A DNA stretch of 64,000 nt from Aurelia coerulea (taxonomy: Eukaryota > Cnidaria > Scyphozoa > Semaeostomeae > Ulmaridae), in NCBI GenBank assembly GCA_039566865.1, contig CM076943.1, positions 48,324,124 to 48,388,123 of the forward strand, written 5' to 3'. The position numbers and the translations under genes are program-made. Of this stretch, positions 28,101-33,545 are shown piece after piece. Numbering within the stretch: the stretch's first letter is position 1; every line of letters begins with the position of its first letter. The notes under the pieces were generated by a model. That model made no database searches and was not told the DNA's origin. It worked only from the letters and a program-made list of their open reading frames with translations.

Positions 28101-31100
28101 GTAAGAACCCGCAAAATAGAAACCAGTGTTTTCAAAACAGCCTGTTTGGTTTCCTATTAAAAGGTCATTACTCTTGAAACAGGCTGAAAGGTTTCTTATC
28201 ACATGGTTAAGAAACCTTCAGTTATTTCAACTTAAATCTTTAAAGAAAATCCAGAGCAAACACTATCGAACTATATTTCTTTGTTACCTAGCATTTGCTC
28301 TTTAAATTTTCTCAACCTTCGCATACATGCTAGGTATATACGTAGATTCAGATGCTCTTAATGAAGTCTTTCAACATGTTTGGCACCTGATTTTAACAAA
28401 GATTGTTAGATACGAGTTTATTTTGGATCCTCCCATGAGAAACCTTCCTAAATCAGGCTGAGAAGTTTCTCATATGAGGGCACCATTTCTCAAAAAAATC
28501 AGCCCGAGGTTTCTTCTGAAGTGGTTTCTATTTTGCGGGTTCTTACTGTAGCTGCAGCATGAATGACCTTAAGCATCTAGTCTCGATGATATCTTTTCCA
28601 ACCAGGGCTGCTTTTTCGGCTGTTTAACTAAGTTCTGTTTTCTCAACAAGAATGTATTTATGTTTTATTTGTAGGTATTGCAGTCATTACGGAATCTCAC
28701 GGACAGCAGTGACAAATTAGAATATTATATCGATGCTTTGATGTCATTTGTTAAGGAAAGAAATCTAGAAATTTTGAAAGAAATGCCAACTTTACAGAAA
28801 AGAAGTGCCAAGTCGTTGGATAAACTTAGGAATGCTAGTAAAAGCCAGGTACGTGTTACAACTGCAGTTGCATTAAATATTACAATGCATTAAATAGCAT
28901 CCCACAATGGCTTTCCTTGGCTTCAGTAATTGTCCTGTAGATATGCATGTTTTCGACTGAGCGGGCTCCTTTTGTAACTTACCAAATAAATTCAAATTGC
29001 GTCACATGAAATTCCTGGCCTCAGTTTCAGATTCAACACCCAAATTTTAGTCTGGTTGCAAATTTTCATATCCTACTTGTTGCGATTTTTATTTTTTTAT
29101 TTAATTTTTATATTCAATCAAAAAATTTACAATAAAAAAGTTACTATTTAACGCTACTTACAAACAAACTACTTTATAAACAAGTGATTCGTGGTACAAA
29201 ATTTAAAAATAGCCTTAAATAACGGACTCATCATATTAAACCCATTAAAAACACCGAAATCAGTAGAAAGAAGACTATTAGCAAAGCATAGCATTAGCGT
29301 CATATTAAATGATTCTAGTTTCCTCTCTAAAGCTGAATTGGCAGCTCTTAAGAATCTATCTAATAATAGGGACATCGTTATTTTACGTCCTCATTCTTAA
29401 TAAGGTTGATTATATTCAGAAGGTTGAAACACTACTATCGGATGCTTCCAAATTTAAGAAACTCGACTGTGATATGCTGGATCTTTGCGCCAAACGTGAG
29501 AATAAACTTATCCGCTTTTTGAGAGATAAACTCTTAAAAGATAAAGCAATTTCTGAATCTGTGTACCGAGAACTTCTCTTTACTGGTAGTACCCCGGGAG
29601 TAATGGTCTACCGAAGGTTCACAAAGAAAATTGCCCCGCTAGGCCTATCCTTTCTGCCATTGGCACATACAATTATAAGTTAGCTAAGTTTCTTGTACCA
29701 ATTTTAAAGCCTTTTACTACCAATGAATATACCGTAAAGGATACATTTTCTTTTGTATCTGAAATAACATCTTTTCAGAAATGAAGATGTTATTATGGCT
29801 AGCTTTGATGTATCCAGCTTATTTACTAATATCCCACTGGATGAATGTATTGATCTGTGTATTGAATTATTGTTTGAAGACATTGAAAACTTGGATTATA
29901 GGGACTGTTCTCTCAACCCTTCGCAGTTTCGTAAACTACTGACTTTTGCAGTTAAGGACACTCATTTTGTCTTACTATTTGATCAAATTGATGGTGTTGC
30001 TATGGGGTCACCTCTTGGGCCAACCCTTGCTAATATCTTTATGAATGTTTTAGAAAAGAAATATCTAGCCAACTGTCCTTCTGAATTTAAACCTGTACTG
30101 TATCGCAGGTAATGATACATTTTGCTTATTTAGAAGCAGAGATCTCTTGAATTTATAAATCGTCAACATCCTAATATTAAATTTACGTATGAATTTCGGA
30201 TTATGCTTTGCCATTTTTGGATGTACTTGTTACTCATGATAATGATACTTTTTCTAAGCTTATATAGGAAAAAGACGTTTACTGGTCTTTATACTGACTT
30301 CTCTAGCCTAGCCCCAACTAAGTATAAGATTAATTTAATTAGGGTTCTGGTTTATCGTGCTTTCCACATTTGCTCTTCTACCGCAATTTTCATGAAGAAA
30401 TTGTTCGCATTAAGAAAATCTTAACTGAGAATTGCTTCCCCAAGAGCCTTATTGATCGTATTATTAAAAAATTTTTGGATCGCCAATTTAGGCCCAACCC
30501 CCCCAAAGAGGCGGATAATAAAGTCCCCCTTCTATTTTGTATATGGGCACTACAGTCTACAAATTAAGACTACTAGGTAGAATTATTAAGAAATGTTATC
30601 CTAATATCCAAAGTTATTTTTCGGTCCCCAAAACGCATTGGATCACTCTTTCCGTTTAAAGACCGCTTTCCTGTTACCATGCGCTCTTCTGTTGTTTACA
30701 AGTTTCAGTGTCCTGGCTGCCATGCCTCGTACTATGGAAAAACATCACGTAATTTGATTACTCGATGCAGAGAGCACTTGGGAATTAACAAAGCTGGTCT
30801 TAAAATAAAAGGGAGTTCTTCTGCCATAGGGGTACAAAATTTAAAAATAGCCTTAAATAACGGACTCATCATATTAAACCCATAAACGCAGTAAAAACAC
30901 CGAAATCAGTAGAAAGAAGACTATTAACTCCTGTAAAAAACAACCACAATAAGCCTGTAACAAGAGAAAAACTGTTAAATCCTGTAAGACAAAACCGAAT
31001 TAACCTTAAAACCTGAAAGGAAAGAAATAGGTTTATAACTCACCAGTAGCTGCTGAAAAGATAAACGTGGAAATCACCAAAAACTAGTTTCGTCGCACTC

Positions 31101-31931
31101 TCATCAAAACTACTTTACGATACGACAAAAACGATACCTTGGAGAGCAAAAGTATATGGCAATTTTGCAGCCATTACATAAAACTACAAGTCTATCTCAA
31201 GTTAGACATCCTCGAATAAAACAATTGAATTGATCATTCGTGACAAGTTTGCGTTGCCCAGATCTCGTGTGACGTCCAATTTAAGACAGACTTTTAAGAC
31301 TATTACATGAATTAAATGAAACGACCACAAAAAGAATAGATTTTTATTTTATGATGGATGATAGTAAATTTGAAAATGCAAAAGGGATTTTACCGTTGAT
31401 ACTGACAAAGGGTGCAAAGTTACACTCTGAACGATTTCACGTTCAAATCCCTTATACATTTTCAATGTTGTTATTGTCATACAATCATAATCGCACACAC
31501 TAGGGTTAGGAAAATTTGATCTTAGTAATCTTGCTTGATTTAGATTTTTTGCTGGATTAAAGTATATTTTTCTCTTTCAATTTTACTTTTCCCAACATTT
31601 GAGACCAAAAAAGTAAGCCAACATTTCAAGGACCCACGAAATAACTGTAAAAATGACTGACCCAAAAAATTAATTCTTGCACAAATTTTAGATCTAAAAA
31701 AGTAACCTGAGCATTCCTATTCGAAACATACCAGAGGACCCCCTTGGGAAAAAATTTTTCTGGCTCGTTCCCGTTATGATTTCACTTTGATATTTCTTTA
31801 TCAACTGTGACTTTTTGGTCTAACCAGTTTTCTCTCTTTTACAGTTACTACGAGAACTTCAAAGGTGCGAAGAGGACTGTTCACAATTGAAGAGCTTTGT
31901 TGATATCCTATTAGAGAAATTAGAAGGTTAG
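1052..31931 (+). CDS. ERC1: ERC/ELKS/CAST active-zone scaffold, 12 exons, 5' end outside window
   Basis: Twelve GT-AG exons join without a frame break into 659 residues plus stop. The product is almost wholly charged coiled coil. Recognition rests on colinear landmarks of the ERC family: a KKDDRI..LEDALRES block (exon 8), TALLAAISEKDSNIALLEL (exon 9), and a C-terminal DKLEYYIDALMSF..ERNLEIL then LLRELQRCEEDCSQLKSF block (exons 11-12), in the same order as in vertebrate ERC1/ERC2. Family role: cytoplasmic scaffold at presynaptic active zones and secretory fusion sites, binding RIM, liprin, Rab6 and others through coiled coils. The vertebrate ERC C-terminal PDZ-binding IWA tail is absent; the protein ends LEKLEG. 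Whether it is ERC1 or ERC2 cannot be asked; it is probably the single pre-duplication orthologue. N-terminal exons lie left of the window. Confidence 0.9.
1157..1691. other. ERC intron, nothing recognised
   Basis: Small open frames here have no coding character. Confidence 0.5.
1692..2321. mobile_element. Mariner-like MITE, family M (TACCGGGTGAGCCAGAA)
   Basis: Ends TACCGAGTGAGCCAGAAAGA and inverted TTTTCTGGTTCACCCGGTTA; long inverted arms with TTTTGAAAATTCATAGCATC. TA at both ends. Confidence 0.75.
2322..2870. other. ERC intron, nothing recognised
   Basis: Two overlapping open frames are hydrophobic and T-rich and have no splice context; they look like chance. Confidence 0.45.
2871..3470. 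repeat. 167-bp tandem repeat, about 3.6 copies
   Basis: The marker ttctttcgcacattg recurs at 2,898, 3,065, 3,232 and about 3,400, i.e. every 167-168 bp; units contain gtcgtgttgttatttgaggt and ccatctgtcttcatctc. Preceded by a G run at 2,851-2,869. Confidence 0.85.
3471..3866. other. ERC intron, nothing recognised
   Basis: AT-rich sequence between the 167-bp tandem repeat and a MITE. Confidence 0.45.
3867..4640. mobile_element. Mariner-like MITE, family R, split by a second MITE
   Basis: Outer ends TACACGTATTTTTTATAAG / CTTATAAAAAGATACGTGTA. Host sequence is interrupted at 4,131-4,523. Confidence 0.75.
4131..4523. mobile_element. Mariner-like MITE, family S (TACACTCATTTTTTTATAAG)
   Basis: Ends TACGCTCATTTTTTTATAAG / TTATAAAAAAATGAGTGTA, TA duplication, inserted in the family R element. 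Copy in opposite orientation at 9,402. Confidence 0.8.
4958..5455. mobile_element. Family R MITE copy, interrupted by a palindrome
   Basis: attaagaaactaattatttt and gtttcctgtatcatattact match 3,960-4,045; right part ends cgagaatacac. A 196-bp palindrome sits at 5,076-5,271. Confidence 0.65.
5076..5271. mobile_element. Perfect palindromic element, 9-10 bp target duplication
   Basis: Two inverted arms of 89 bp are identical base for base around a 20-bp spacer (5,164-5,183). GTCTAAACAT occurs at 5,066-5,075 and 5,272-5,281. The length of the duplication fits Mutator-like elements. Confidence 0.8.
5593..6027. mobile_element. hAT-like MITE with AAAAACGGAG repeats
   Basis: Ends GGCCCGTTCATACTTCTCCG / CAGTGTGAACGGGGCC. 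Interior is a mosaic of AAAAACGGAGGTTTTT and CAGTGTGAACG motifs. Copy at 39,950. Confidence 0.65.
6028..6627. other. ERC intron, nothing recognised
   Basis: Between a hAT-like MITE and a LINE fragment; no feature found. Confidence 0.45.
6628..7420 (+). mobile_element. LINE (CR1/L2-type) 3' fragment with one stop
   Basis: 5'-truncated C-terminal half of a LINE ORF2: HTKYLGIEVDQFLDWDDHMS, then [40 protein letters not shown] and CFAYRGARLWNSLN. The two open stretches are in one frame, separated by a single TGA at 6,894 where relatives have Trp (the F..CFSVWG position). A 3' UTR of about 110 bp follows. Same superfamily as the 53-55 kb LINE but a different lineage. Confidence 0.85.
7421..8365. 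other. ERC intron, mostly unassigned
   Basis: 7,880-8,005 is related to the small element at 12.17-12.3 kb; the rest shows nothing. Confidence 0.4.
8366..8855. repeat. 11-bp minisatellite (AAAATGAAATG)n, about 44 units
   Basis: Almost uninterrupted repeats with occasional 5- or 6-bp units. Long open frames through it are artefacts of the repeat. Confidence 0.95.
8856..9401. other. ERC intron, short hairpin only
   Basis: tagacccacttttcc and ggaaaaagtggaccta (8,866-8,904) form a short hairpin beside the minisatellite; the rest shows nothing. Confidence 0.45.
9402..9791. mobile_element. Mariner-like MITE, family S
   Basis: Ends TACACTCATTTTTTTTTATA / TTATAAAAAAATGAGTGTA; interior is the reverse complement of 4,131-4,523 (ggtaggctcaatttttcgaa). 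Confidence 0.8.
9964..10000. repeat. G run, end of the CCCCGGGG family
   Basis: CCCC followed by about 16 G then agttcttgcc; likely one end of the same family as 45.34 kb. Run length may be an assembly approximation. Confidence 0.5.
10122..10289 (+). CDS. ERC1: ERC exon b (56 aa, phase 0-0)
   Basis: Acceptor ttctctctcag, donor gtaaga. Coil ending ESKEQEISSLNSE, matching the ERC segment that precedes the LEEKE repeat. The preceding intron of about 9 kb is the largest seen in this gene and is filled with repeats. Confidence 0.85.
10511..10990. mobile_element. Palindromic MITE, family P
   Basis: Starts gagtttcaaatctttaaaaa and ends inverted; has gacctatttctttgaactga, tgatgacgtcacatcc in the centre. 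About 80% like the copy at 16,366. Confidence 0.7.
10991..12166. other. ERC intron, nothing recognised
   Basis: Contains a G run (11,078-11,087) and AT-rich sequence; no coding or repeat signal. Confidence 0.45.
12167..12315. mobile_element. Small inverted-repeat element
   Basis: GTGTATCACTCTG at the left is inverted at the right (AGAGTGATACAC). Inner sequence resembles 7,880-8,005 (aaatctcgtacatctttgg). Confidence 0.5.
12316..12879. other. ERC intron, nothing recognised
   Basis: No feature seen before the acceptor of exon c. Confidence 0.45.
12880..13047 (+). CDS. ERC1: ERC exon c (56 aa, phase 0-0)
   Basis: Acceptor gatttctag, donor gtaaat. Encodes IIEEKEKAIKDKEESMDKI and then VVEGKDREIESLTKK, aligning with the LEEKETMLNKK and KERKVNVLQKK blocks of vertebrate ERC. 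Confidence 0.87.
13048..13770. other. ERC intron, C run only
   Basis: A C homopolymer at 13,549-13,562; nothing else recognised. Confidence 0.45.
13771..14149. mobile_element. Family R MITE copy, uninterrupted
   Basis: ttttatagaaactgctgaat, gtttcctgtgtcatgttatt, taatggaacc and agtttcttacaaatagatat match the split copy at 3.87-4.64 kb. Confidence 0.65.
14316..14594 (+). CDS. ERC1: ERC exon d (93 aa, phase 0-0)
   Basis: Acceptor follows a T-rich tract ending aacag; donor is the weaker gtgata. Contains IADKDQLITRLEKQRNRLEKE, aligning with the LADKERTIERLKEQRDRDERE stretch of ERC. The exon is 279 bp. Confidence 0.87.
14815..15010. mobile_element. Partial copy of the 17.25-kb MITE
   Basis: aagtactcctgctttaggga, tcaccaaaattcgattatca match 17,270-17,440 without the terminal repeat. 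Confidence 0.55.
15327..15647. mobile_element. TTAA piggyBac-like MITE, family T
   Basis: TTAAAGGGGCTCAGTCGTCAAA at the left, inverse TGACGACGGAGCCCCTTTAA at the right; 321 bp including TTAA at both ends. Confidence 0.85.
15850..15990 (+). CDS. ERC1: ERC exon e (47 aa, phase 0-0)
   Basis: Acceptor tatttttctag, donor gtagaa. Encodes EWIKELEDKIEKLQDDLEKKK and then LLDEKDKKIDSLSEELSK, a strongly heptad coil. Confidence 0.83.
16046..16200 (+). mobile_element. 5S-rRNA-derived SINE
   Basis: gtagctgaagttaagctccg resembles the 5S A-box side; the tail ttcggaagggacgttaaact, aggggccccatgcctggatg matches the copy at 40.98 kb. Starts 55 bp after ERC exon e. Confidence 0.55.
16366..16887. mobile_element. 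Palindromic MITE, family P
   Basis: Terminal inverted repeat CATAGGTTCCAAATC; inside, gacctatttctttgaactga and tgatgacgtcacatcc as at 10.5 kb. Confidence 0.75.
17251..17802. mobile_element. Mariner-like MITE, TACCGGGTGTCC ends
   Basis: Ends TACCGGGTGTCCCAAAACCC and TTTTGGACACCCGGTA; TA at both ends. Confidence 0.7.
18006..18646. mobile_element. Mariner-like MITE, family M
   Basis: Same arms as at 1.7 kb (TACCGGATGAGCCAG..; TCTGGCTCACCCGATA), about 640 bp. Confidence 0.75.
18661..19279. mobile_element. Palindromic MITE, TACCGGGTGACCC ends
   Basis: Ends TACCGGGTGACCCAAAAAGA and TTCTGGGTCACCCGGTA; arms of over 150 bp share gtggccgattgaaa, caaacgttgttctgtc in inverse. Confidence 0.75.
19399..19598 (+). 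CDS. ERC1: ERC exon f (200 bp, phase 0-2)
   Basis: Acceptor tgtttattttag, donor gttagt. Includes a non-coil, proline/serine stretch (KIPDDIQKRYSASSPVKD) and then LWDEIAKKDSRLQDLEK. The last lysine codon is split and is completed by the next exon. Confidence 0.83.
19722..19810 (-). mobile_element. Penelope-like terminal fragment
   Basis: The reverse complement reads aaatgaatcgtggtacaaaa, then ccttaaataacggactcatc and cccataaacgcaacaaaaac, matching the pseudo-LTR of the 29-31 kb element. Confidence 0.7.
19978..20110 (+). CDS. ERC1: ERC exon g (133 bp, phase 2-0)
   Basis: Acceptor gcttttgcag, donor gtgcgt. Encodes QLKDKGKQLSSLRKTQNLER and a short polar segment ending QQSTEIK. Aligns with the ERC region before the KKDDRI block. 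Confidence 0.82.
20281..20602. mobile_element. TTAA piggyBac-like MITE, family T
   Basis: TTAAAGGGGCTCCGTCGTCA ... GACGACTGAGCCCCTTTAA, opposite orientation to the copies at 15.3 and 37.4 kb. Confidence 0.85.
20767..21380. mobile_element. Palindromic MITE, CTGGGTGCGCCAAAA ends
   Basis: Left CCTGGGTGCGCCAAAAGAAA, right inverse TTTTGGCGCACCCAGTA. Arms over 200 bp; AT-rich centre with repeated AATCGAT at 21,054-21,096. Partial relative at 59.96-60.08 kb. Confidence 0.75.
21558..23368. mobile_element. TIR element with TAA target duplication (PIF/Harbinger-like)
   Basis: Left end GGGACCGGTCATTATTTCTT, right end (inverted) GGGACGGGTCATTAATTCTT, each followed by GCYGGGGAGG, with TAA directly outside both ends. 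GGG-type termini and a 3-bp TWA duplication fit PIF/Harbinger. No transposase was seen; the interior holds a LINE remnant, so it is non-autonomous and was itself a target. Confidence 0.6.
22150..23340 (-). mobile_element. LINE C-terminal remnant
   Basis: On the minus strand, decoded after the RT: PILQLQQSHYSLRNQDVIGR, FYPICLSEWNELDPEVRLAP, HFLLLCPSFEVERQNLL with the NPMCPTNDGIETTEH lead-in typical of LINE C-terminal zinc-knuckle regions. Frames are interrupted. The T-rich + strand start at 22,160 is the LINE tail. The copy lies inside the TIR element 21,558-23,368. Confidence 0.75.
23428..23560. repeat. 133-bp palindrome
   Basis: GCACTCTGCTGTCAAGGGAG at the left and its inverse at the right; arms of about 50 bp nearly perfect, including TTTGTGCTAACTTTTACTTT. 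Lies 93 bp upstream of ERC exon h. Confidence 0.85.
23654..23946 (+). CDS. ERC1: ERC exon h (293 bp, phase 0-2)
   Basis: Acceptor cactttgcag, donor gtatgt. Encodes EELAKKDDRIAMLEDALRES, AEREELLAQ and, near the end, RKRSLDELMNIK. These match the KKDDRIEELEEALRES, AEREMVLAQ and RRKHLEEVLEMK motifs of vertebrate ERC and are the clearest family signature with exon i. Confidence 0.92.
23947..24467. other. ERC intron, nothing recognised
   Basis: AT-rich; no repeat or coding signal. Confidence 0.45.
24468..25014. mobile_element. Palindromic element, family Q
   Basis: Arms share GAGTTGCTTTTG, TTGACACC, GCGATCGCAGACAAAG and CTCAACCAGTAATTCAAAAC in inverse. Sits just upstream of ERC exon i. Confidence 0.7.
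25188..25332 (+). CDS. ERC1: ERC exon i (145 bp, phase 2-0)
   Basis: Acceptor tctcttgcag, donor gtaaga. After the split lysine it reads QTALLAAISEKDSNIALLEL and LEKDKLVNELKEQ, almost the vertebrate ERC sequence. It sits between two related palindromic repeats (about 24.47-25.01 and 25.42-25.96 kb). Confidence 0.93.
25424..25963. mobile_element. Palindromic element, family Q
   Basis: Arms share TGACACCTCAATT, CTGCAGACAAAGGAAATT, CTCAACCAGTAATTCAAACC and GGCGAGAGTTTGCC in inverse. Sits just downstream of ERC exon i; terminal 90 bp related to the copy at 24.47 kb. Confidence 0.7.
26250..26466 (-). mobile_element. tRNA-derived SINE
   Basis: Minus strand carries an A box (TGGCCGAGTGGTTAAGG) and B box (GAGGTTCGAATCCCGC) at tRNA spacing, with anticodon-loop-like CTCGTAA, then about 130 bp of unrelated body. 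The stems do not close, so this is a SINE and not a tRNA gene. Confidence 0.7.
26467..26696 (+). repeat. 115-bp tandem duplication of the intron 3' end
   Basis: aaatatgtgacatg through tttattcttctttc is present twice in a row with one or two differences. Only the second copy ends in CAG and forms the acceptor of ERC exon j; the first ends in CTTG. Confidence 0.9.
26697..26783 (+). CDS. ERC1: ERC exon j (29 aa, phase 0-0)
   Basis: Acceptor cttctttcag, donor gtaagt. Encodes TQQRITITNNEENKDG..KELEDAPNEL, the acidic non-coil linker that in ERC separates the coil from the C-terminal block. The whole 3' end of the preceding intron is tandemly duplicated. Confidence 0.82.
26838..27412. mobile_element. 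Palindromic MITE, TACGGGATGTCC ends
   Basis: Left TACGGGATGTCCGAACAAAG, right GGGACACCCTGCATA; arms share ccccgttt, gccaaacttt, catttaaattttgctaccat in inverse. Begins 54 bp after ERC exon j. Confidence 0.7.
27724..27850 (+). mobile_element. 5S-like SINE fragment
   Basis: gagcgagtggtcgggctgct, tatacactttcagttaggca, ttgaaattaagcttggtcgc parallels the first half of the SINE at 16,050-16,110. Confidence 0.45.
27860..28050. mobile_element. Partial family M2 MITE (right end)
   Basis: tcatgattttagcactttc through cagggagcagtaacttttca and actcgcccggta matches 58,215-58,432. Confidence 0.55.
28097..28550. mobile_element. Palindromic MITE, CAGTAAGAACCCGC ends
   Basis: Perfect ends TACAGTAAGAACCCGCAAAA and inverse, TA duplication. 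Related by end sequence to the element at 47,684. Confidence 0.8.
28675..28848 (+). CDS. ERC1: ERC exon k (58 aa, phase 0-0)
   Basis: Acceptor tttatttgtag, donor gtacgt. Contains DKLEYYIDALMSFVKERN, corresponding to the SKLKLYIGHLTTLCHDRD segment of vertebrate ERC. Confidence 0.9.
29085..29165 (-). mobile_element. LINE 3' tail fragment
   Basis: T-rich start followed by atattcaatcaaaaaattta and ttactatttaacgctactta, resembling the tail at 22,165-22,230 (atattcaatataaaaattta). Confidence 0.45.
29166..31106 (+). mobile_element. Decayed Penelope-like element with RT and GIY-YIG
   Basis: Fragments in several frames: FLSKAELAALKNLSNNRDIV (from 29,320), KVDYIQKVETLLSDASKFKK after a frameshift, MASFDVSSLFTNIPLDEC and GVAMGSPLGPTLANIFMNVL (29,795-30,112), CFPKSLIDRIIKKFL, and a GIY-YIG-type VYKFQCPGCHASYYGKTSRN at 30,697. 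The catalytic YxDD region at about 30,103-30,120 is broken by a small deletion and a stop. An approximately 90-bp direct repeat (29,193-29,280 and 30,831-30,926) brackets the coding part, like the pseudo-LTRs of Penelope elements. The 3' end shares a long stretch with the fragment at 46,652. Confidence 0.85.
31076..31106 (-). ncRNA. Partial hammerhead core at Penelope 3' end
   Basis: Identical TGATGAGAGTGCGACGAAAC and ACTAGT stretch, but the first core base and the 5' stem I strand are lost because the element ends at 31,106. Not expected to fold as a full ribozyme. Confidence 0.55.
31107..31844. other. ERC last intron, mostly unassigned
   Basis: 31,245-31,340 is weakly similar to 42,655-42,730 (gcgtt..c..atctaatttgagacaga); the rest shows nothing. 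Confidence 0.4.
31845..31931 (+). CDS. ERC1: ERC terminal coding exon (28 aa + stop)
   Basis: Acceptor tctcttttacag. Encodes LLRELQRCEEDCSQLKSF and ends LLEKLEG then TAG. Corresponds to the LQDELEKGERDNAELQEF block of vertebrate ERC but stops well short of the vertebrate C-terminus, so the PDZ-binding tail is missing. Confidence 0.87.
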   Translation, partial: LLRELQRCEEDCSQLKSFVDILLEKLEG

Positions 31932-31978
31932 ATTTTGATAAAATTGGATTTACAAATATTATTCATTGTGCATATTCC

Positions 31979-32311
31979 TTAAAGGGGCTGGGTCACGTAA
32001 AGTAAACAAACTTCTTTCGAAAGGACGATTTTGCAGTTTTTTTGACAGGCCATATCAGACAGATTTTCCACTATTTTTCTCAAAATGAAAGTGCTATTTT
32101 GAAGATGAACTCTTGAACTTCAAAGAGAAAAAAACGAAAAAACCATACGTTGTAAGATTTCAAAGATATTAGTAGATTTTTAGTAGTAACTTTATTGTGG
32201 ATTCACCCCATCCACCAAAATCTGTGCAAAACACAATGGCCACATTTGGGCAACAATATAGATTATAGAGATAATAGGTTTGTTTACGGTTACGTGACCC
32301 AGCCCCTTTAA
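31979..32311. mobile_element. TTAA piggyBac-like MITE, divergent subfamily, in ERC 3' UTR
   Basis: TTAAAGGGGCTGGGTCACGT ... ACGTGACCCAGCCCCTTTAA, with TTAA at both ends. Same plan and length as family T but with different subterminal sequence. Starts 48 bp after the ERC stop codon. Confidence 0.85.
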
Positions 32312-32334
32312 TCAAATTATTCCGTTTTTCTGTA

Positions 32335-32340
32335 AATAAA
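32335..32340 (+). promoter_or_regulatory. Poly(A) signal AATAAA of ERC
   Basis: First AATAAA after the ERC stop codon that I can find, about 400 bp downstream. A T/GT-rich stretch follows (gtgtaggttttttac). If used, the 3' UTR contains the complete TTAA element at 31,979-32,311. Confidence 0.55.
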
Positions 32341-32359
32341 GGTCATTTCGTAGTGTAGG

Positions 32360-33319
32360 TTTTTTACTTATGATACCTATTGTTTTTTCATTCTCCCTCT
32401 GGAGATTCCGTTTAACTTTTCCTCAAATGTGGGTTATATTACTACTTGCTCTTTACTATTATCGTTCCTTCTTCTTTATTAACGACTTGCTTGTATGTAT
32501 CACGCCATTTAATTTTCATGCCATGTTTCATGCCATGTCTGCCGATATATATTTCATTAGTTGATCAAATGCGTTCAGGACTTTAGATGCTGCCAATCAC
32601 CTTAGGGGTGCCTTTTTGCTTATTTGTTGGTAAACATAAATATTATATCCATTATGTATCATTTTATATATAGATTTAGTCGTTTCATATTATCGGTAGA
32701 ATAAATAATTGACATCATAATATCTTCATAAATTTTGTGAGTTACTAAATTGGGCTGTTTTGTATGTAATACATATATTACTATTGGGTATTCGTAGCCA
32801 GTTTTGAAATAGATCATTTTCGACTACCTTAAAATTTTGTTTAGGGTCATTGTTACTGCCGATGTTAACCTCGGCTTTGTTTTTAAGCTCTTGGTGTGAA
32901 ATTACGTTGGAAAATTTCTACTGAAAATTTTGCATCTTTTTCTAATTTTCACTCAAAATTAACCGGGTGGGTGTCTATAGATTATGAACTCTTCTCCGCA
33001 CGTAAATAGACGGAAGTCATTTGTCACATGTACGAGATTTTTTGAAATAAAATGCAACAGTGAACATTGAAAAGAATCAGTATTTTCTAAAACGTAAGGC
33101 GATATGGATTTTGCTTTTTTATGAACTAATGCAAACTTATGAAAATTTGATTGTTGATATTTTTTGAAGTTTTTCAAAAAATTTGGGTTTAGATTTAACT
33201 TCAAAGTTGTCTTCCAGACGGGGAAACAGGCTGATTTTTATGCGGAATTATCAGAGAGTTCCAAGGTTAGGGGCAGCGAGTAGTTTGCAGTAGAATTCAG
33301 CACAGACTTTTCGACGCAG
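32360..33319. other. Intergenic gap, nothing recognised
   Basis: AT-rich sequence between the ERC 3' end and the hexamer array; no gene seen. Confidence 0.45.
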
Positions 33320-33545
33320 CAAGTAACAGTAACGGTAATTGTAAAGATAAACAGTAACGGTAACGGTAAACAGTAACTGTAACTGTAACGGTAAACAGTA
33401 ACTGTTAAGGTAAACAGTAACGGTAATGGTAAACAGTAACTGTAACGGTAAACAGTAACGGCAAACAGTAACTGTAACTATAACGGTAAACAGTAACGGT
33501 GAACGGTAACTGTAACGGTAAACGGTAACGGTAGCACAAGTAACG
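33320..33545. repeat. Hexamer array (GTAACG/GTAAACA variants)
   Basis: Degenerate repeat of GTAACGGTAAACA and AGTAACTGTAAC units, all in phase of about 6 bp, in the intergenic gap. Confidence 0.85.

Noticed and set aside
33320..33545. Telomere-like or CRISPR-like array
   Set aside because: Degenerate 6-bp repeat with no spacers; it is a plain microsatellite.
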